Positions 1 to 7,993 of a stretch of DNA of 16,089 bases are shown piece by piece; position 1 is the first letter of the stretch, and each line of letters opens with the position of its first letter. A program made the position numbers and the translations under genes. Below the pieces are notes generated by a model. It was given only the letters and a program-made list of their open reading frames with translations. It was not told the origin of the DNA and made no database searches. Source of the stretch: Blautia sp. (lineage in GTDB: Bacteria > Bacillota > Clostridia > Lachnospirales > Lachnospiraceae); contig JAUUSJ010000094.1 of NCBI GenBank assembly GCA_030841965.1, positions 1 to 16,089 on the forward strand. Direction: 5' to 3'.

Positions 1-56
1 TCGAAAAACCGTGGGAACGAACGTGTTTTTCGAGGACATATCGACGAACTCTCTTT
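1..56 (+). repeat. Dispersed intergenic repeat, copy A (cut by window edge)
   Basis: The first bases form a hairpin: TCGAAAAAC (1-9) pairs perfectly with GTTTTTCGA (25-33) around a 15-base loop. It is followed by the core GGACATATCGACG (34-46). The same hairpin and core occur in inverted orientation at the other window end (16006-16086), with an almost unrelated loop sequence. A related core without the hairpin is at 13250-13297. From 34 to 57 this copy matches the terminal copy at about 21 of 24 positions and then diverges. The repeat may continue to the left of the window. It is not coding in any convincing way. Confidence 0.7.
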
Positions 57-117
57 GTGTCTGTCCCCACTACCACTACACCAACTATCCCCCACCAAAA
101 ATCTCATCCCATCATAT

Positions 118-160
118 ATAAAAAACAAACACCAAACAATTCCTCACAAATCATTTGGTG
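118..160 (-). terminator. Intrinsic terminator of the catabolic operon
   Basis: Read on the minus strand, CACCAAATGATT (160-149) pairs with AATTGTTTGGTG (141-130) around a 7-base loop. This gives a 12-pair stem with two G-T wobbles. A T-rich tract TTTGTTTTTT follows directly (129-120). It lies about 80 bases beyond the dctP stop, the last gene of the minus-strand set, so it marks the operon end. Confidence 0.8.
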
Positions 161-238
161 CTTATTCTAAATGATAAATTTATGTATTATATCGTAATGA
201 CAACAATAAACAAACGAAACTTCATCCTCATTTTTCCA

Positions 239-1243
239 TTATTCACCAATATACAAATCCACTAAATCATCCCCCAGTTCTTCTCGTATCTCCTCATATA
301 TCCCATTAGACGCTTCCTTCATCTCTTCTCTAAATTCATCATCCAATGTCACAATCTCTGTTCCAGACGCAATAATTGCATCCAACCTATTTTCCACTCT
401 CTCATCTGCCTGCTTCCTCGCATACGCAGTCGCTGTTTTAGCTGCCTCCTCCAAAATCTCCTGCTGCTGCGCATCCAATTTTTGAAATAAATCCTGATTC
501 ATAATCAAAGTAATATAATGCGGAAGATGGTTTGTCTCCACTATATAATCCTGCTGTTCATAAAGTTTCCCAGATACAATAACCTCCACTGGATTCTCCT
601 CGGCATCAATCGTCTTTTGCTGAAGTCCAATATACACCTCACTGAACGCCATAGGAGTCGGATTCGCCCCCAATGCCTGCCAAAATGCCAAATGGTACGG
701 ATTTTCCATCGTGCGGATTTTCTGACCTTTAAAATCTGCAATCGTCTCTATCTTCTGATTCGTTGTCATAACACGAAAACCCTGGTCGGCAATTCCCAAA
801 AGCTCATATCCACTTCCATTATATATCGTCTCAATTTCGCTGTAAAACTCTAGATTATCGACTGCCTTCCTCGCCTCTTCAATCGTGGAAAAGACACATG
901 GTAAGTCAAACACTGCGATTTTTGGCATCACACTAGATTGAGGTGCTGTATTTTGTATCACGAATGGAATATCTCCCTCCTCACAGGAATCTAAAAGCTC
1001 ACTGTCATTTCCAATCGTAGAGTTTGGATAAATATCAATCTGCATCTTTCCTCCGCTTAGCCTGTCCACTTCTTCTGCAAATTTTTCTGCATACACCTGT
1101 GTCACCGTATCCTCAGGACTACTCGTTCCCAATGGCCATATATAAGTATCCGTTGTTTTTTCTTCCTGTCCACATCCAACAAATCCCAAACATAATAATA
1201 ATGCCATGCCGACATAAGCTACCTGTCTTATTTTTCTTTTCAC
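239..1243 (-). CDS. dctP: TRAP transporter solute-binding lipoprotein (DctP family)
   Basis: This is the extracytoplasmic receptor of a tripartite ATP-independent periplasmic-type transporter. It captures a small, usually carboxylate-bearing substrate and hands it to the membrane subunits. The 334-residue protein starts at GTG with an AGGGGG ribosome site 8 bases upstream, lying in the end of dctM. The N-terminus is basic (MKRKIR), then hydrophobic, ending in FVGC with C24 as the likely lipidated residue, as expected for a Gram-positive cell. Family marks are GFRVMT (R157), KIRTMENP (R177, the position that normally salt-bridges the ligand carboxylate) and LQQKTIDAEENP (209-218, the usual Q-x-x-x-vDgxENP block). 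It is the last gene of the operon, 13 bases after dctM. The intact arginine supports an acidic ligand. The ligand itself is not readable; a cyclic hydroxy acid is inferred from the neighbours. Confidence 0.93.
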   Translation of the reverse strand: MKRKIRQVAYVGMALLLCLGFVGCGQEEKTTDTYIWPLGTSSPEDTVTQVYAEKFAEEVDRLSGGKMQIDIYPNSTIGNDSELLDSCEEGDIPFVIQNTAPQSSVMPKIAVFDLPCVFSTIEEARKAVDNLEFYSEIETIYNGSGYELLGIADQGFRVMTTNQKIETIADFKGQKIRTMENPYHLAFWQALGANPTPMAFSEVYIGLQQKTIDAEENPVEVIVSGKLYEQQDYIVETNHLPHYITLIMNQDLFQKLDAQQQEILEEAAKTATAYARKQADERVENRLDAIIASGTEIVTLDDEFREEMKEASNGIYEEIREELGDDLVDLYIGE

Positions 1244-1256
1244 TCTCTCACACCCC

Positions 1257-2543
1257 CTATAATGCCAAACTGATTGCTGGAATAAATGTGATTAATAATA
1301 ATGCTACTAGGAATATTCCAATCATCGGCATCGCCTTTTTCGCAATATCCATCACTGGTATTTCCGCAAGGGAACTCGCGACAAATAGATTCACGCCAAT
1401 CGGAGGTGTCACAAATCCAATAGCAAGATTCACAACCATCACAATTCCAAATTGTATCGGATTCATGCCAATTTCCACAATAATAGGCATCAAAATCGGC
1501 GTTACAATCAAGATTGCGGGACTCGTATCCATCACCATTCCTACAAATAATAAGAATAAATTAATGACAAGTAAAATCACGACCGGTTCTGAGAATGTAT
1601 TCAATATCCATCCACTGATTGCCTGTGGAACTTTCATTAATGTCAACAATCTAGAAAATGCTGTCGATGTAATCAAGATAAACATCAGCGGACCATATGT
1701 CTGTACTGCCTCTGAACAAATAGGAATGATATCTGTAATTTTAAGCGTTTTATATACAAAAATACTTACAAATAATGCATAAAATACAGAGATAACCGCC
1801 GCCTCAGTTGGCGATGCAATCCCGCCGTAGATACATCCCAAAATAATAACGGGGGTGAGTAATGCCCAGATTCCCTCTTTCATCAGATGAACAAATCCTC
1901 TCTCTCGCAATACATCGACAACTTGATTAATCTGCTCTTTATCTTCTCCATATTTCCAACAATAAAACTGTGCATATCCCATCAAGAGAACTGCAATTAA
2001 AATACCTGGAACAATACCAGCTTTAAACAAATCTCCTACCGATTCTCCCGATGCCATAGAAAACAAGATAAATGGGATACTTGGCGGAATAATTACACCA
2101 AGACCTCCTGCTACTGCCACAATTGCCGTTGAAAACTTTTTATCATATCCAAGATTGCTTAAAATCGGAATTGTCATACTTCCTACCGCCGCCACCGTCG
2201 CAGGTGCCGAACCCGAAATCGCACCATAAAAAAGACAGGTAATAATGACCGCACAAGGCACTCCCGCGCGAAACTTTCCGATAAAAAATGTAAATATATC
2301 AAATAACTTTCTTGAAACACCACCACGAGCCATGATAATTCCAGACAGAACGAACATAGGAATTGCCAACAATGGAAAGCTGTCTAGTCCGCTTATCATC
2401 GAGCGAACCACATAAGATGCACTCACAGCAAAGTCCGGGTCTAAAATACCAGGGAGTGTGGATACAATGCCAAGTGAACTGGCAATAGGCACAGAAAAGA
2501 TTAATAATAGAAAAAATATAATAAATACAACCGCTATTTGCAT
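1257..2543 (-). CDS. dctM: TRAP transporter large permease subunit (DctM)
   Basis: This is the large membrane subunit that carries the substrate across the membrane using an ion gradient. The 428-residue protein is almost wholly hydrophobic, with about a dozen membrane segments, the usual size for a free-standing DctM. Recognisable family stretches include the start (FLLLIFSVPIASSLG), GAISGSAPATVAAVGSMTIP (about 108-127), GGLGVIIPPSIPFILF (about 146-161) and the late GFVTPPIGVNLFVASSLA block. The ATG has the ribosome site AAGGGAGGGA. The gene overlaps the end of dctQ by 10 bases, so the two are probably translationally coupled. The receptor gene follows. A 252-codon open frame on the opposite strand is a shadow of this gene. 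Confidence 0.95.
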   Translation of the reverse strand: MQIAVVFIIFFLLLIFSVPIASSLGIVSTLPGILDPDFAVSASYVVRSMISGLDSFPLLAIPMFVLSGIIMARGGVSRKLFDIFTFFIGKFRAGVPCAVIITCLFYGAISGSAPATVAAVGSMTIPILSNLGYDKKFSTAIVAVAGGLGVIIPPSIPFILFSMASGESVGDLFKAGIVPGILIAVLLMGYAQFYCWKYGEDKEQINQVVDVLRERGFVHLMKEGIWALLTPVIILGCIYGGIASPTEAAVISVFYALFVSIFVYKTLKITDIIPICSEAVQTYGPLMFILITSTAFSRLLTLMKVPQAISGWILNTFSEPVVILLVINLFLLFVGMVMDTSPAILIVTPILMPIIVEIGMNPIQFGIVMVVNLAIGFVTPPIGVNLFVASSLAEIPVMDIAKKAMPMIGIFLVALLLITFIPAISLAL

Positions 2544-3025
2544 ACCTCTCCCTCCCTTATATTTTGAATTTCACCATATATTTTTTGCAATAATCGAATT
2601 TCTGCCAAAATAAATCCAACTACCGGCGCTAACTGCAAAATCCACATAGGCATTTCCATTGCAGTACTCAGTCTTTTTGCAATATAAATTTTTTGCATAC
2701 TTTTGACTGCCGTCGGAAGCAAATATCCAAAAAATGCAAATTCAATGATATAATCAATAATAAAAACAATAGACCTCAGTTTTGCACTCATTTTTTCTGT
2801 AAGCTGTTCTAGGCGAATTGCAATCTTTTTATCAATCGCAAATCCAATACTCAAAAATCCGCTCCACACATATACATATCTGGTAAATTCTTCCGTCCAT
2901 GACATAGAATAATTAAAGATATACCTTGCACAGACTTGACTCCCCATTACAATTGTCATAATAATCAACATAACAATCATAATCGACTCTTCCAGATTTT
3001 CATTCAACCATCTCAATACCTTCAT
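2534..3025 (-). CDS. dctQ: TRAP transporter small permease subunit (DctQ)
   Basis: This is the small four-helix membrane subunit that pairs with DctM. The start is set at the ATG at 3025 (163 residues), because AAGGGAGG lies just upstream and the protein then begins MKVLRWLNENLEES, typical for DctQ. A longer frame to 3100 adds a very basic, unlike-family leader that overlaps the preceding gene and has no good ribosome site. The signature SWTEEFTRYVYVWSGFLSIGFAI (about 42-64) is the conserved W-x-E-E...R/Y...W block of the family. Hydrophobic segments lie near 13-30, 45-64, 86-105 and 127-148. The gene lies 46 bases after the MFS gene and overlaps dctM by 10 bases. Confidence 0.9.
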   Translation of the reverse strand: MKVLRWLNENLEESIMIVMLIIMTIVMGSQVCARYIFNYSMSWTEEFTRYVYVWSGFLSIGFAIDKKIAIRLEQLTEKMSAKLRSIVFIIDYIIEFAFFGYLLPTAVKSMQKIYIAKRLSTAMEMPMWILQLAPVVGFILAEIRLLQKIYGEIQNIREGEVCK

Positions 3026-3071
3026 ATAACCTCCCTTCTTATCAGAAACTATCTCTGATAAACGTCTCTTC

Positions 3072-4274
3072 CTACATCTCCCTATTCTTACTATTTTCAA
3101 GTAATCTTCCGTAACGCATATTTACAAATATTGCCAATAAAACTCCAATCACTGTAATGATTATATTTAATATAATTACAGCACCAGACCCATAAGCAGT
3201 TCCAAGCGAGCCCGCAAGCGATAATATCGTATAATTAGATAAACTAGAGGCAATCATAATAATACTTGTAATCGTTCCTTTTATATTTGGGAATAGGTCA
3301 TTTACGGTAGCTGTCGCAAGCTGAAGCACACCACCTGCCGCTGAGTAACCAATCACGAATGCACCTATTAGACAGACTGCAGGCGTCCTAATCAAATATA
3401 CTAATACAAGCATGACTGCTGATATCGCTGGATAAATCGCCAGAAATCTTACTGGCTTAAACTTATTCACTAACACAGAGGTCAATAAAATCGCCACGAT
3501 TGTACCTACTGAATAATAAGTTTGCATCATACTTGGGTCTGCCATTCCCGCCACTTCTTTTCCAAATGCCTGTGCACAGTTCAGCCATAACTGAAATGTT
3601 GCTGTACAAGTAAATCCAATCATAATCAATGCTATACTCTCCACTGTAAACTTGGCTTTTTTCAAGCTGCCGATAAAAGAATCCTGTTTTTCATTACTAT
3701 CACTTGCTTTAGCAGGCATTGGAATTTTCCATACAAGTATACCTATGATTAGAATTGCTATAGCAGAAATATACATTAATATCGTATAAGAAAAATTGGA
3801 TGCAGCGATTGCTCCAAGCATAAATGGCAAGAGAAGCTGTGCCGCAGAGATAAAAAGTTTTGTAAGCATTGTTGCAAGACCAGACCTTGGCTCCAAAATT
3901 TCAACACAGGCTGGAATTACTCCTGTATCAAGAAATGAATTCGCCGCTCCGCCAAAGATTGCCGCGATATATGCCACCATCATATTCGGAGATAATGCGA
4001 TTCCTATAAAAAATAAGATGTATGACAGTACTCCCAATAATGCACATGGCTTGCGCCCCATCCTATCTGAAATCGGACCAGAAAATGGGAGTGTAATTAA
4101 ACGTCCAAGCCCAAGAGCCGCCGCAACCATCGTAACCTTATCTACACCAGTTCCCCATTGCCCTGCGAGAAATTCCTTAATAACCTGCTGTCCCAACAAA
4201 GAACAACCAATACCATGTACAAAAAAATTTAAATATAAAATAAAGGCACTTCCATAATAGTTTTCTTTTTTCAT
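3072..4274 (-). CDS. MFS permease, probably for an organic or hydroaromatic acid
   Basis: This is a 400-residue major facilitator with about 12 hydrophobic segments. The loop 2-3 motif A is clear: GPISDRMGRKP (66-76), including the D-R-x-G-R-K core. A soluble central stretch near 186-202 (PAKASDSNEKQDSFIGS) divides the two six-helix halves. The ATG has GAGGAG at a normal distance. It sits between the dehydroquinate dehydratase gene and the TRAP genes, so the operon encodes two unrelated importers. The shikimate/quinate permeases ShiA and QutD are MFS members, and such a role fits here, but no residue seen proves it. It could also export a pathway end product. Confidence 0.85.
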   Translation of the reverse strand: MKKENYYGSAFILYLNFFVHGIGCSLLGQQVIKEFLAGQWGTGVDKVTMVAAALGLGRLITLPFSGPISDRMGRKPCALLGVLSYILFFIGIALSPNMMVAYIAAIFGGAANSFLDTGVIPACVEILEPRSGLATMLTKLFISAAQLLLPFMLGAIAASNFSYTILMYISAIAILIIGILVWKIPMPAKASDSNEKQDSFIGSLKKAKFTVESIALIMIGFTCTATFQLWLNCAQAFGKEVAGMADPSMMQTYYSVGTIVAILLTSVLVNKFKPVRFLAIYPAISAVMLVLVYLIRTPAVCLIGAFVIGYSAAGGVLQLATATVNDLFPNIKGTITSIIMIASSLSNYTILSLAGSLGTAYGSGAVIILNIIITVIGVLLAIFVNMRYGRLLENSKNREM

Positions 4275-4299
4275 GTTCTTTCTCCTCGTATATTAAAAT

Positions 4300-4338
4300 C
4301 TGCCCCGATAATCCGCTAATTTACGAATATCCGAGCAG
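4300..4338. repeat. Imperfect inverted repeat between aroD and the MFS gene
   Basis: The arms 4300-4312 and 4326-4338 match at 10 of 13 positions around a 13-base spacer, in the 73-base gap between the two genes. No T-tract follows on the minus strand, so it is not a terminator of the usual kind. It could be an mRNA processing stem or an operator. It may also be chance. Confidence 0.3.
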
Positions 4339-4347
4339 ACTTTGCTG

Positions 4348-5109
4348 TTAATTTTCTGGTTTGTGTAAAACTTCAAGCATATATTTTAAATCTTTCATAG
4401 CCAATTGTCCCGGGGCAGAAGTACGAACTGTGCTTCCAAAGGTCAACGCTGAACCAAAAACTTCTCCGCTAATTCGGCTAATTCCTCCAAGCCATTGCAT
4501 CGACATCGTAATGACTGGTCCTTTTGCGTACATTTCCACATATTGACTCGTTGCGCCCAATAATGTCAATACATCTTCCACACCATTTGGCATCACAGCA
4601 ATCTTTGGAATATCTGCTCCTAGACTTTGCATTTTGCGAAGACGCTCTATTATCGCCGTTTTTTCTGGTGTTCCCTCAAAATCATGATTTGAGATAATAA
4701 CATAGACTCCTCTCTCATGCGCATAATCACAAAATTCAGAACATAATTCCTCTCCCATGAATAATTCAATATCAATCAAATCCACCGTTTTTGCATCTGC
4801 CATGCGCCTATTCAACGCCATATAGTCCTCCTCTAAAATAGAGGATTCGCAGCCTTCTGTCCGATAAGTGAATAAAATTGGCATCTCTCCCACACAGTTT
4901 CGTAGCTCCTGGGACATCTCTACCGTTTTTTCTGGATTCTTTCCGTCCATATAATGGTCGGCACGCCACTCAATCAAATCTGCCCCTGCCTCTTTTGCCA
5001 AAACTGCTTCTTGGATAATCGCCTCTTTTGTCTTGCCTGTAATTGGAACACATACCTTCGGTATTCCTTCTCCAAGCTTCATTTCTCTGATTATTAAAGT
5101 TTTGCTCAT
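4348..5109 (-). CDS. aroD: Type I 3-dehydroquinate dehydratase
   Basis: This enzyme converts 3-dehydroquinate to 3-dehydroshikimate (EC 4.2.1.10), reversibly, through a Schiff base to lysine. The 253-residue length is standard. All the known catalytic positions appear present: EWRAD (E47, R49), TYRT (R83), the general base in SNHDFEGTP (H142), the Schiff-base lysine in IPKIAVMP (K169), GISR (R212) and TSAPGQ (S231, Q235). The ATG has GGAGGA directly upstream and the gene follows the ene-reductase by 14 bases. No other shikimate-pathway gene is nearby. Dehydrogenases, a ring hydrolase and transporters surround it, so a catabolic role (quinate/shikimate breakdown) is more likely than aromatic amino acid synthesis. 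The biosynthetic role cannot be excluded from this window alone. Confidence 0.95.
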   Translation of the reverse strand: MSKTLIIREMKLGEGIPKVCVPITGKTKEAIIQEAVLAKEAGADLIEWRADHYMDGKNPEKTVEMSQELRNCVGEMPILFTYRTEGCESSILEEDYMALNRRMADAKTVDLIDIELFMGEELCSEFCDYAHERGVYVIISNHDFEGTPEKTAIIERLRKMQSLGADIPKIAVMPNGVEDVLTLLGATSQYVEMYAKGPVITMSMQWLGGISRISGEVFGSALTFGSTVRTSAPGQLAMKDLKYMLEVLHKPEN

Positions 5110-5123
5110 GATACTCCTCCGTA

Positions 5124-7136
5124 TTATTTATTGCTTAGGTATCCATGCTTTCTCAATGTATTCACAATATTATGTCCTTCTGCCACGCCTTCAATTATAC
5201 GGCGTGCACGAACACTATCTCCCACATTCATAATCTCCATTTTTTCATCATCCGAAAATGCCTCTTCTAGCTCATCCAAAATCGGACTCTTTGATTTCAT
5301 GCCAAGACAGACAAAACCATAATCAAAAGAATATTCCTTCAGTTCTCCCTCTGGGGTCTTTACAGTAAAGCTATTATCACATACTTTTGTCAATGCTGTT
5401 TTGGTCAGTTCTTGCACCTGATACTTCTCATTAATCTCTTTCATTCTCAGCTTGCTAATTGGGTCCAAATCTTTTCCAATTTGGTCCATCATCTCGATAA
5501 TCGTAACCTTTGCGCCCCGCGGTGCAAAAAACTCTACGACATCCAATCCTACTGCTCCACCGCCTACAACTACCACCGTTTTTCCTTCCATATTCGATGG
5601 AAAACTTGGAATATTCTCTATCATACGCAAGATAGAACAGACTTTGCCGCCTTCTTTATCGATACATTCATGAAGCCCTTCAATCGGAGGTAAAAGTGGC
5701 TGAGAACCAGTTGCGTTGACAATGATATTTGGTTTTAAGCTCTTTACAAATTTTGCCGTTGCCTCCATTCCTGTAAATGTATAGAGATTTGGCAAATTTT
5801 CCGCTCTATTTGTCAAGTAATCTACAAAATCATGGATTCTCCTCTTATCTGGAATCTCACTAATCTTTGCAGCTAATCCTCCTAGATAATCTTTCTTCTC
5901 CAGAAGAAATGTCTGACATCCTGCCTCTGCCGCTGTACAGGCTGCCTCCAATCCTGCTGTTCCTCCGCCTACAACAACTACATTGCAAGGTTTTACCACT
6001 TTTTCCTGACTTTCCCATGCTAATACACTCGGATTGACAGTACAGCGAATCGGCGTATTCTGAGCCAGACGATGACCAGCACATCCAATATTACAGGAAA
6101 TACATTTGCGAATGCTTTCTTCCTCGCCAAATTCTACTTTATTCACCCAATTTGGGTCTGCAATCAAGCCACGTCCCATTCCGATAAAATCTGCGTCTCC
6201 ATTTTCCAAAATTTCCTCTGCTCGCTTAGGGGAACGAATATTTCCAGTTGTGATAGTTGGTTTATGAAAACGCTCTCTCACTGCCCTCGACATATAAGAG
6301 CGCCATCCATCTTCTAACTGACAACTATCAATTTGATACTGCAAACTACTATTTAATCCCGCAGATACATCGATGACATCCACTTCTTTCTCAAAATACT
6401 GCAAAAGCTCCAACGTATCCTCTAATGTATTGCCGCCTTCTACTAATTCATCCGCACTAATTCGGCAAAAGATTGGGAAAAACTCTCCCACCTGTCTTCT
6501 GACTTCTTCTATCACTAATTTAGCAAAGCGAGCGCGATTTTTGGCACATCCTCCAAACTCATCTGTACGCTTATTCATCGTCGGAGAGAGGAATTGACTG
6601 AGTAGATATCCATGTCCCGCATGAATTTCCACTGCGTCAAAGCCTGCGCTCTGTGCCCTTTTCGCTGCCTGCCCATATTTCTTTACAATTTCATATATCT
6701 CTTCTTTTTCTAGAGGTCTTGGAATCGAACCACCTGGTTTTGATGGACAGTCGGAAGAAGATACTGTCTGCATTCCAATCCTGCTGTCCATTGCGGAAGC
6801 TCCCGCATGATTAAGCTGTATCGCAATACAGGTTCCATACTGATGTACCGTCTCACAGAGCTTAAAAAATCTTGGAATATAATTATCATGGTCGATTCTA
6901 ATCTGCGTCGTTCCATTAGAACCTAAAGGAAAATCCACACATGCATTTTCTACAATAATCAATCCCACACCGCCGCGTGCGCGCTGTTCATAATAACCCA
7001 TATGTAAAAAACTCATTTCTCCGTTTTGTTCTCCATAATTCGTTCCCATAGGAGCCATAGAAATCCTGTTTTTTACCGTCATTCTTCTCACGCTCAGCGG
7101 TTCAAATAATTTTGGATATTTTTTATGTTTTTTCAT
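5124..7136 (-). CDS. NADH:flavin oxidoreductase / 2-enoate reductase family ene-reductase (FMN, 4Fe-4S, FAD)
   Basis: The protein is built like 2,4-dienoyl-CoA reductase FadH, 2-enoate reductase and BaiCD, which reduce an activated C=C bond with NAD(P)H. Domains in order: an Old Yellow Enzyme TIM barrel (about 1-335) with SMAPMG, EIHAGHGYLLSQFLSP (H and Y as candidate FMN-site and proton-donor residues) and MGRGLIADP; then a 4Fe-4S site CISCNIGC plus a fourth Cys in PIRC (C345, C348, C352, C365). Next comes an FAD/NAD part with VVVVGGGTAGLEAA (about 386-399) and a second Rossmann motif VVVVGGGAVGLD (about 521-532). The 670-residue size is normal. The second ATG (7136) is chosen because AAGAGGG lies 7 bases before it but directly abuts the upstream ATG at 7142. 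Its substrate is unknown. The adjacent aroD makes the enone of 3-dehydroshikimate a plausible acceptor. Confidence 0.92.
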   Translation of the reverse strand: MKKHKKYPKLFEPLSVRRMTVKNRISMAPMGTNYGEQNGEMSFLHMGYYEQRARGGVGLIIVENACVDFPLGSNGTTQIRIDHDNYIPRFFKLCETVHQYGTCIAIQLNHAGASAMDSRIGMQTVSSSDCPSKPGGSIPRPLEKEEIYEIVKKYGQAAKRAQSAGFDAVEIHAGHGYLLSQFLSPTMNKRTDEFGGCAKNRARFAKLVIEEVRRQVGEFFPIFCRISADELVEGGNTLEDTLELLQYFEKEVDVIDVSAGLNSSLQYQIDSCQLEDGWRSYMSRAVRERFHKPTITTGNIRSPKRAEEILENGDADFIGMGRGLIADPNWVNKVEFGEEESIRKCISCNIGCAGHRLAQNTPIRCTVNPSVLAWESQEKVVKPCNVVVVGGGTAGLEAACTAAEAGCQTFLLEKKDYLGGLAAKISEIPDKRRIHDFVDYLTNRAENLPNLYTFTGMEATAKFVKSLKPNIIVNATGSQPLLPPIEGLHECIDKEGGKVCSILRMIENIPSFPSNMEGKTVVVVGGGAVGLDVVEFFAPRGAKVTIIEMMDQIGKDLDPISKLRMKEINEKYQVQELTKTALTKVCDNSFTVKTPEGELKEYSFDYGFVCLGMKSKSPILDELEEAFSDDEKMEIMNVGDSVRARRIIEGVAEGHNIVNTLRKHGYLSNK

Positions 7137-7150
7137 AATCATTCCCTCTT

Positions 7151-7981
7151 CTATACAATTTCTGATGTATATTCCTCATCGGAGCGATAAGGATAAATAT
7201 GATAATATTTTAGAAGCTCCAATCCCTTTCGCAAGTCCGTCTCATAATCATCAAATGTATTCGCCTCATAAGAAATATATCCTTTATATCCGATGGATTT
7301 TAATGTTTCAAATAATTCGCTATAGTCAAAACCGTCTCCTAACATCGGCACTCTACGCTCTGGAAAATCAAAGCGAGGATTATCTACATGTACATGCTTG
7401 ATAAAATCCGCATAATTTACAATATCAGAATACTCATGTCCACCTGCAATAAACCAGCGAAAATCAAGAAGTGTTTTCAAGTTTCGACATCCAAGCTTCT
7501 GTGCATAAGCATACGCCTCTGGAACACTGAGAATTGAATTGCAAATTTCAATTGCGAGAGGCTCCATCATAATGGTAATATTATAGTCCAATGCAATTTC
7601 ACAGAGTTTGACTATTAATTGCTCATTCTTTTTTGCGGACTCTTCTCTTTTCTCACCTTCCATCAGACTTCTCGTCTTTCCATTTCCATATACGAAATAT
7701 CTGCCTCCCATTTCTGCCGAGCGTGCAACTGCCTTCTTTAAATACTCTATATAGTAAGCAAAATCAAAATCATCATCTGCAACTACAATATCCAATGGAA
7801 GAGGATTATCAAATACCTCACTGACAATCCCGCTGTCATGAATCCTTTTCTTCGCTTTTTTATACTCTGCATCGTCAAAGGACATAATTTCTTTGATATG
7901 TAGTTCAATCGCATCATACCCAGCTGCCGCAATCTGGTCAACTTCCTTTACAAAGCCAAAATGGCTGGTTTTCATCTTCAT
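7151..7981 (-). CDS. Xylose-isomerase-like TIM-barrel enzyme (sugar epimerase/isomerase or 3-dehydroshikimate dehydratase type)
   Basis: This 276-residue protein belongs to the AP-endonuclease-2/xylose-isomerase-like TIM barrels. The divalent-metal quartet is visible: E140 in IMMEPL, D173 in LLDFRWF, H198 in KHVHVDNP and E239 in ISYEAN. The late block MLGDGFDYSELFETLKSIGYKGYISYE is typical of sugar phosphate isomerase/epimerases. Family members include tagatose 3-epimerases, IolE, the IolO-type 5-keto-L-gluconate epimerase of Thermotoga, and the AsbF/QuiC-type 3-dehydroshikimate dehydratases, which share this fold and size. Because aroD is in the same operon, the dehydratase reading (giving protocatechuate) is a serious alternative to an epimerase acting after ring opening. 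Sequence motifs alone do not settle it. The ATG at 7981 has GGAG 9 bases upstream, and the gene is 14 bases before the ene-reductase gene. Confidence 0.85.
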   Translation of the reverse strand: MKMKTSHFGFVKEVDQIAAAGYDAIELHIKEIMSFDDAEYKKAKKRIHDSGIVSEVFDNPLPLDIVVADDDFDFAYYIEYLKKAVARSAEMGGRYFVYGNGKTRSLMEGEKREESAKKNEQLIVKLCEIALDYNITIMMEPLAIEICNSILSVPEAYAYAQKLGCRNLKTLLDFRWFIAGGHEYSDIVNYADFIKHVHVDNPRFDFPERRVPMLGDGFDYSELFETLKSIGYKGYISYEANTFDDYETDLRKGLELLKYYHIYPYRSDEEYTSEIV

Positions 7982-7993
7982 ATTTACCGTCTC

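Noticed and set aside
1024..1782. 252-codon plus-strand open frame
   Set aside because: It lies antisense to the end of dctP and most of the second half of dctM. Its translation has no recognisable domain, while both minus-strand genes are clear family members.
3026..3100. N-terminal extension of DctQ
   Set aside because: It is a highly basic leader overlapping the MFS gene. The ATG at 3025 has a strong ribosome site and gives the normal family length.
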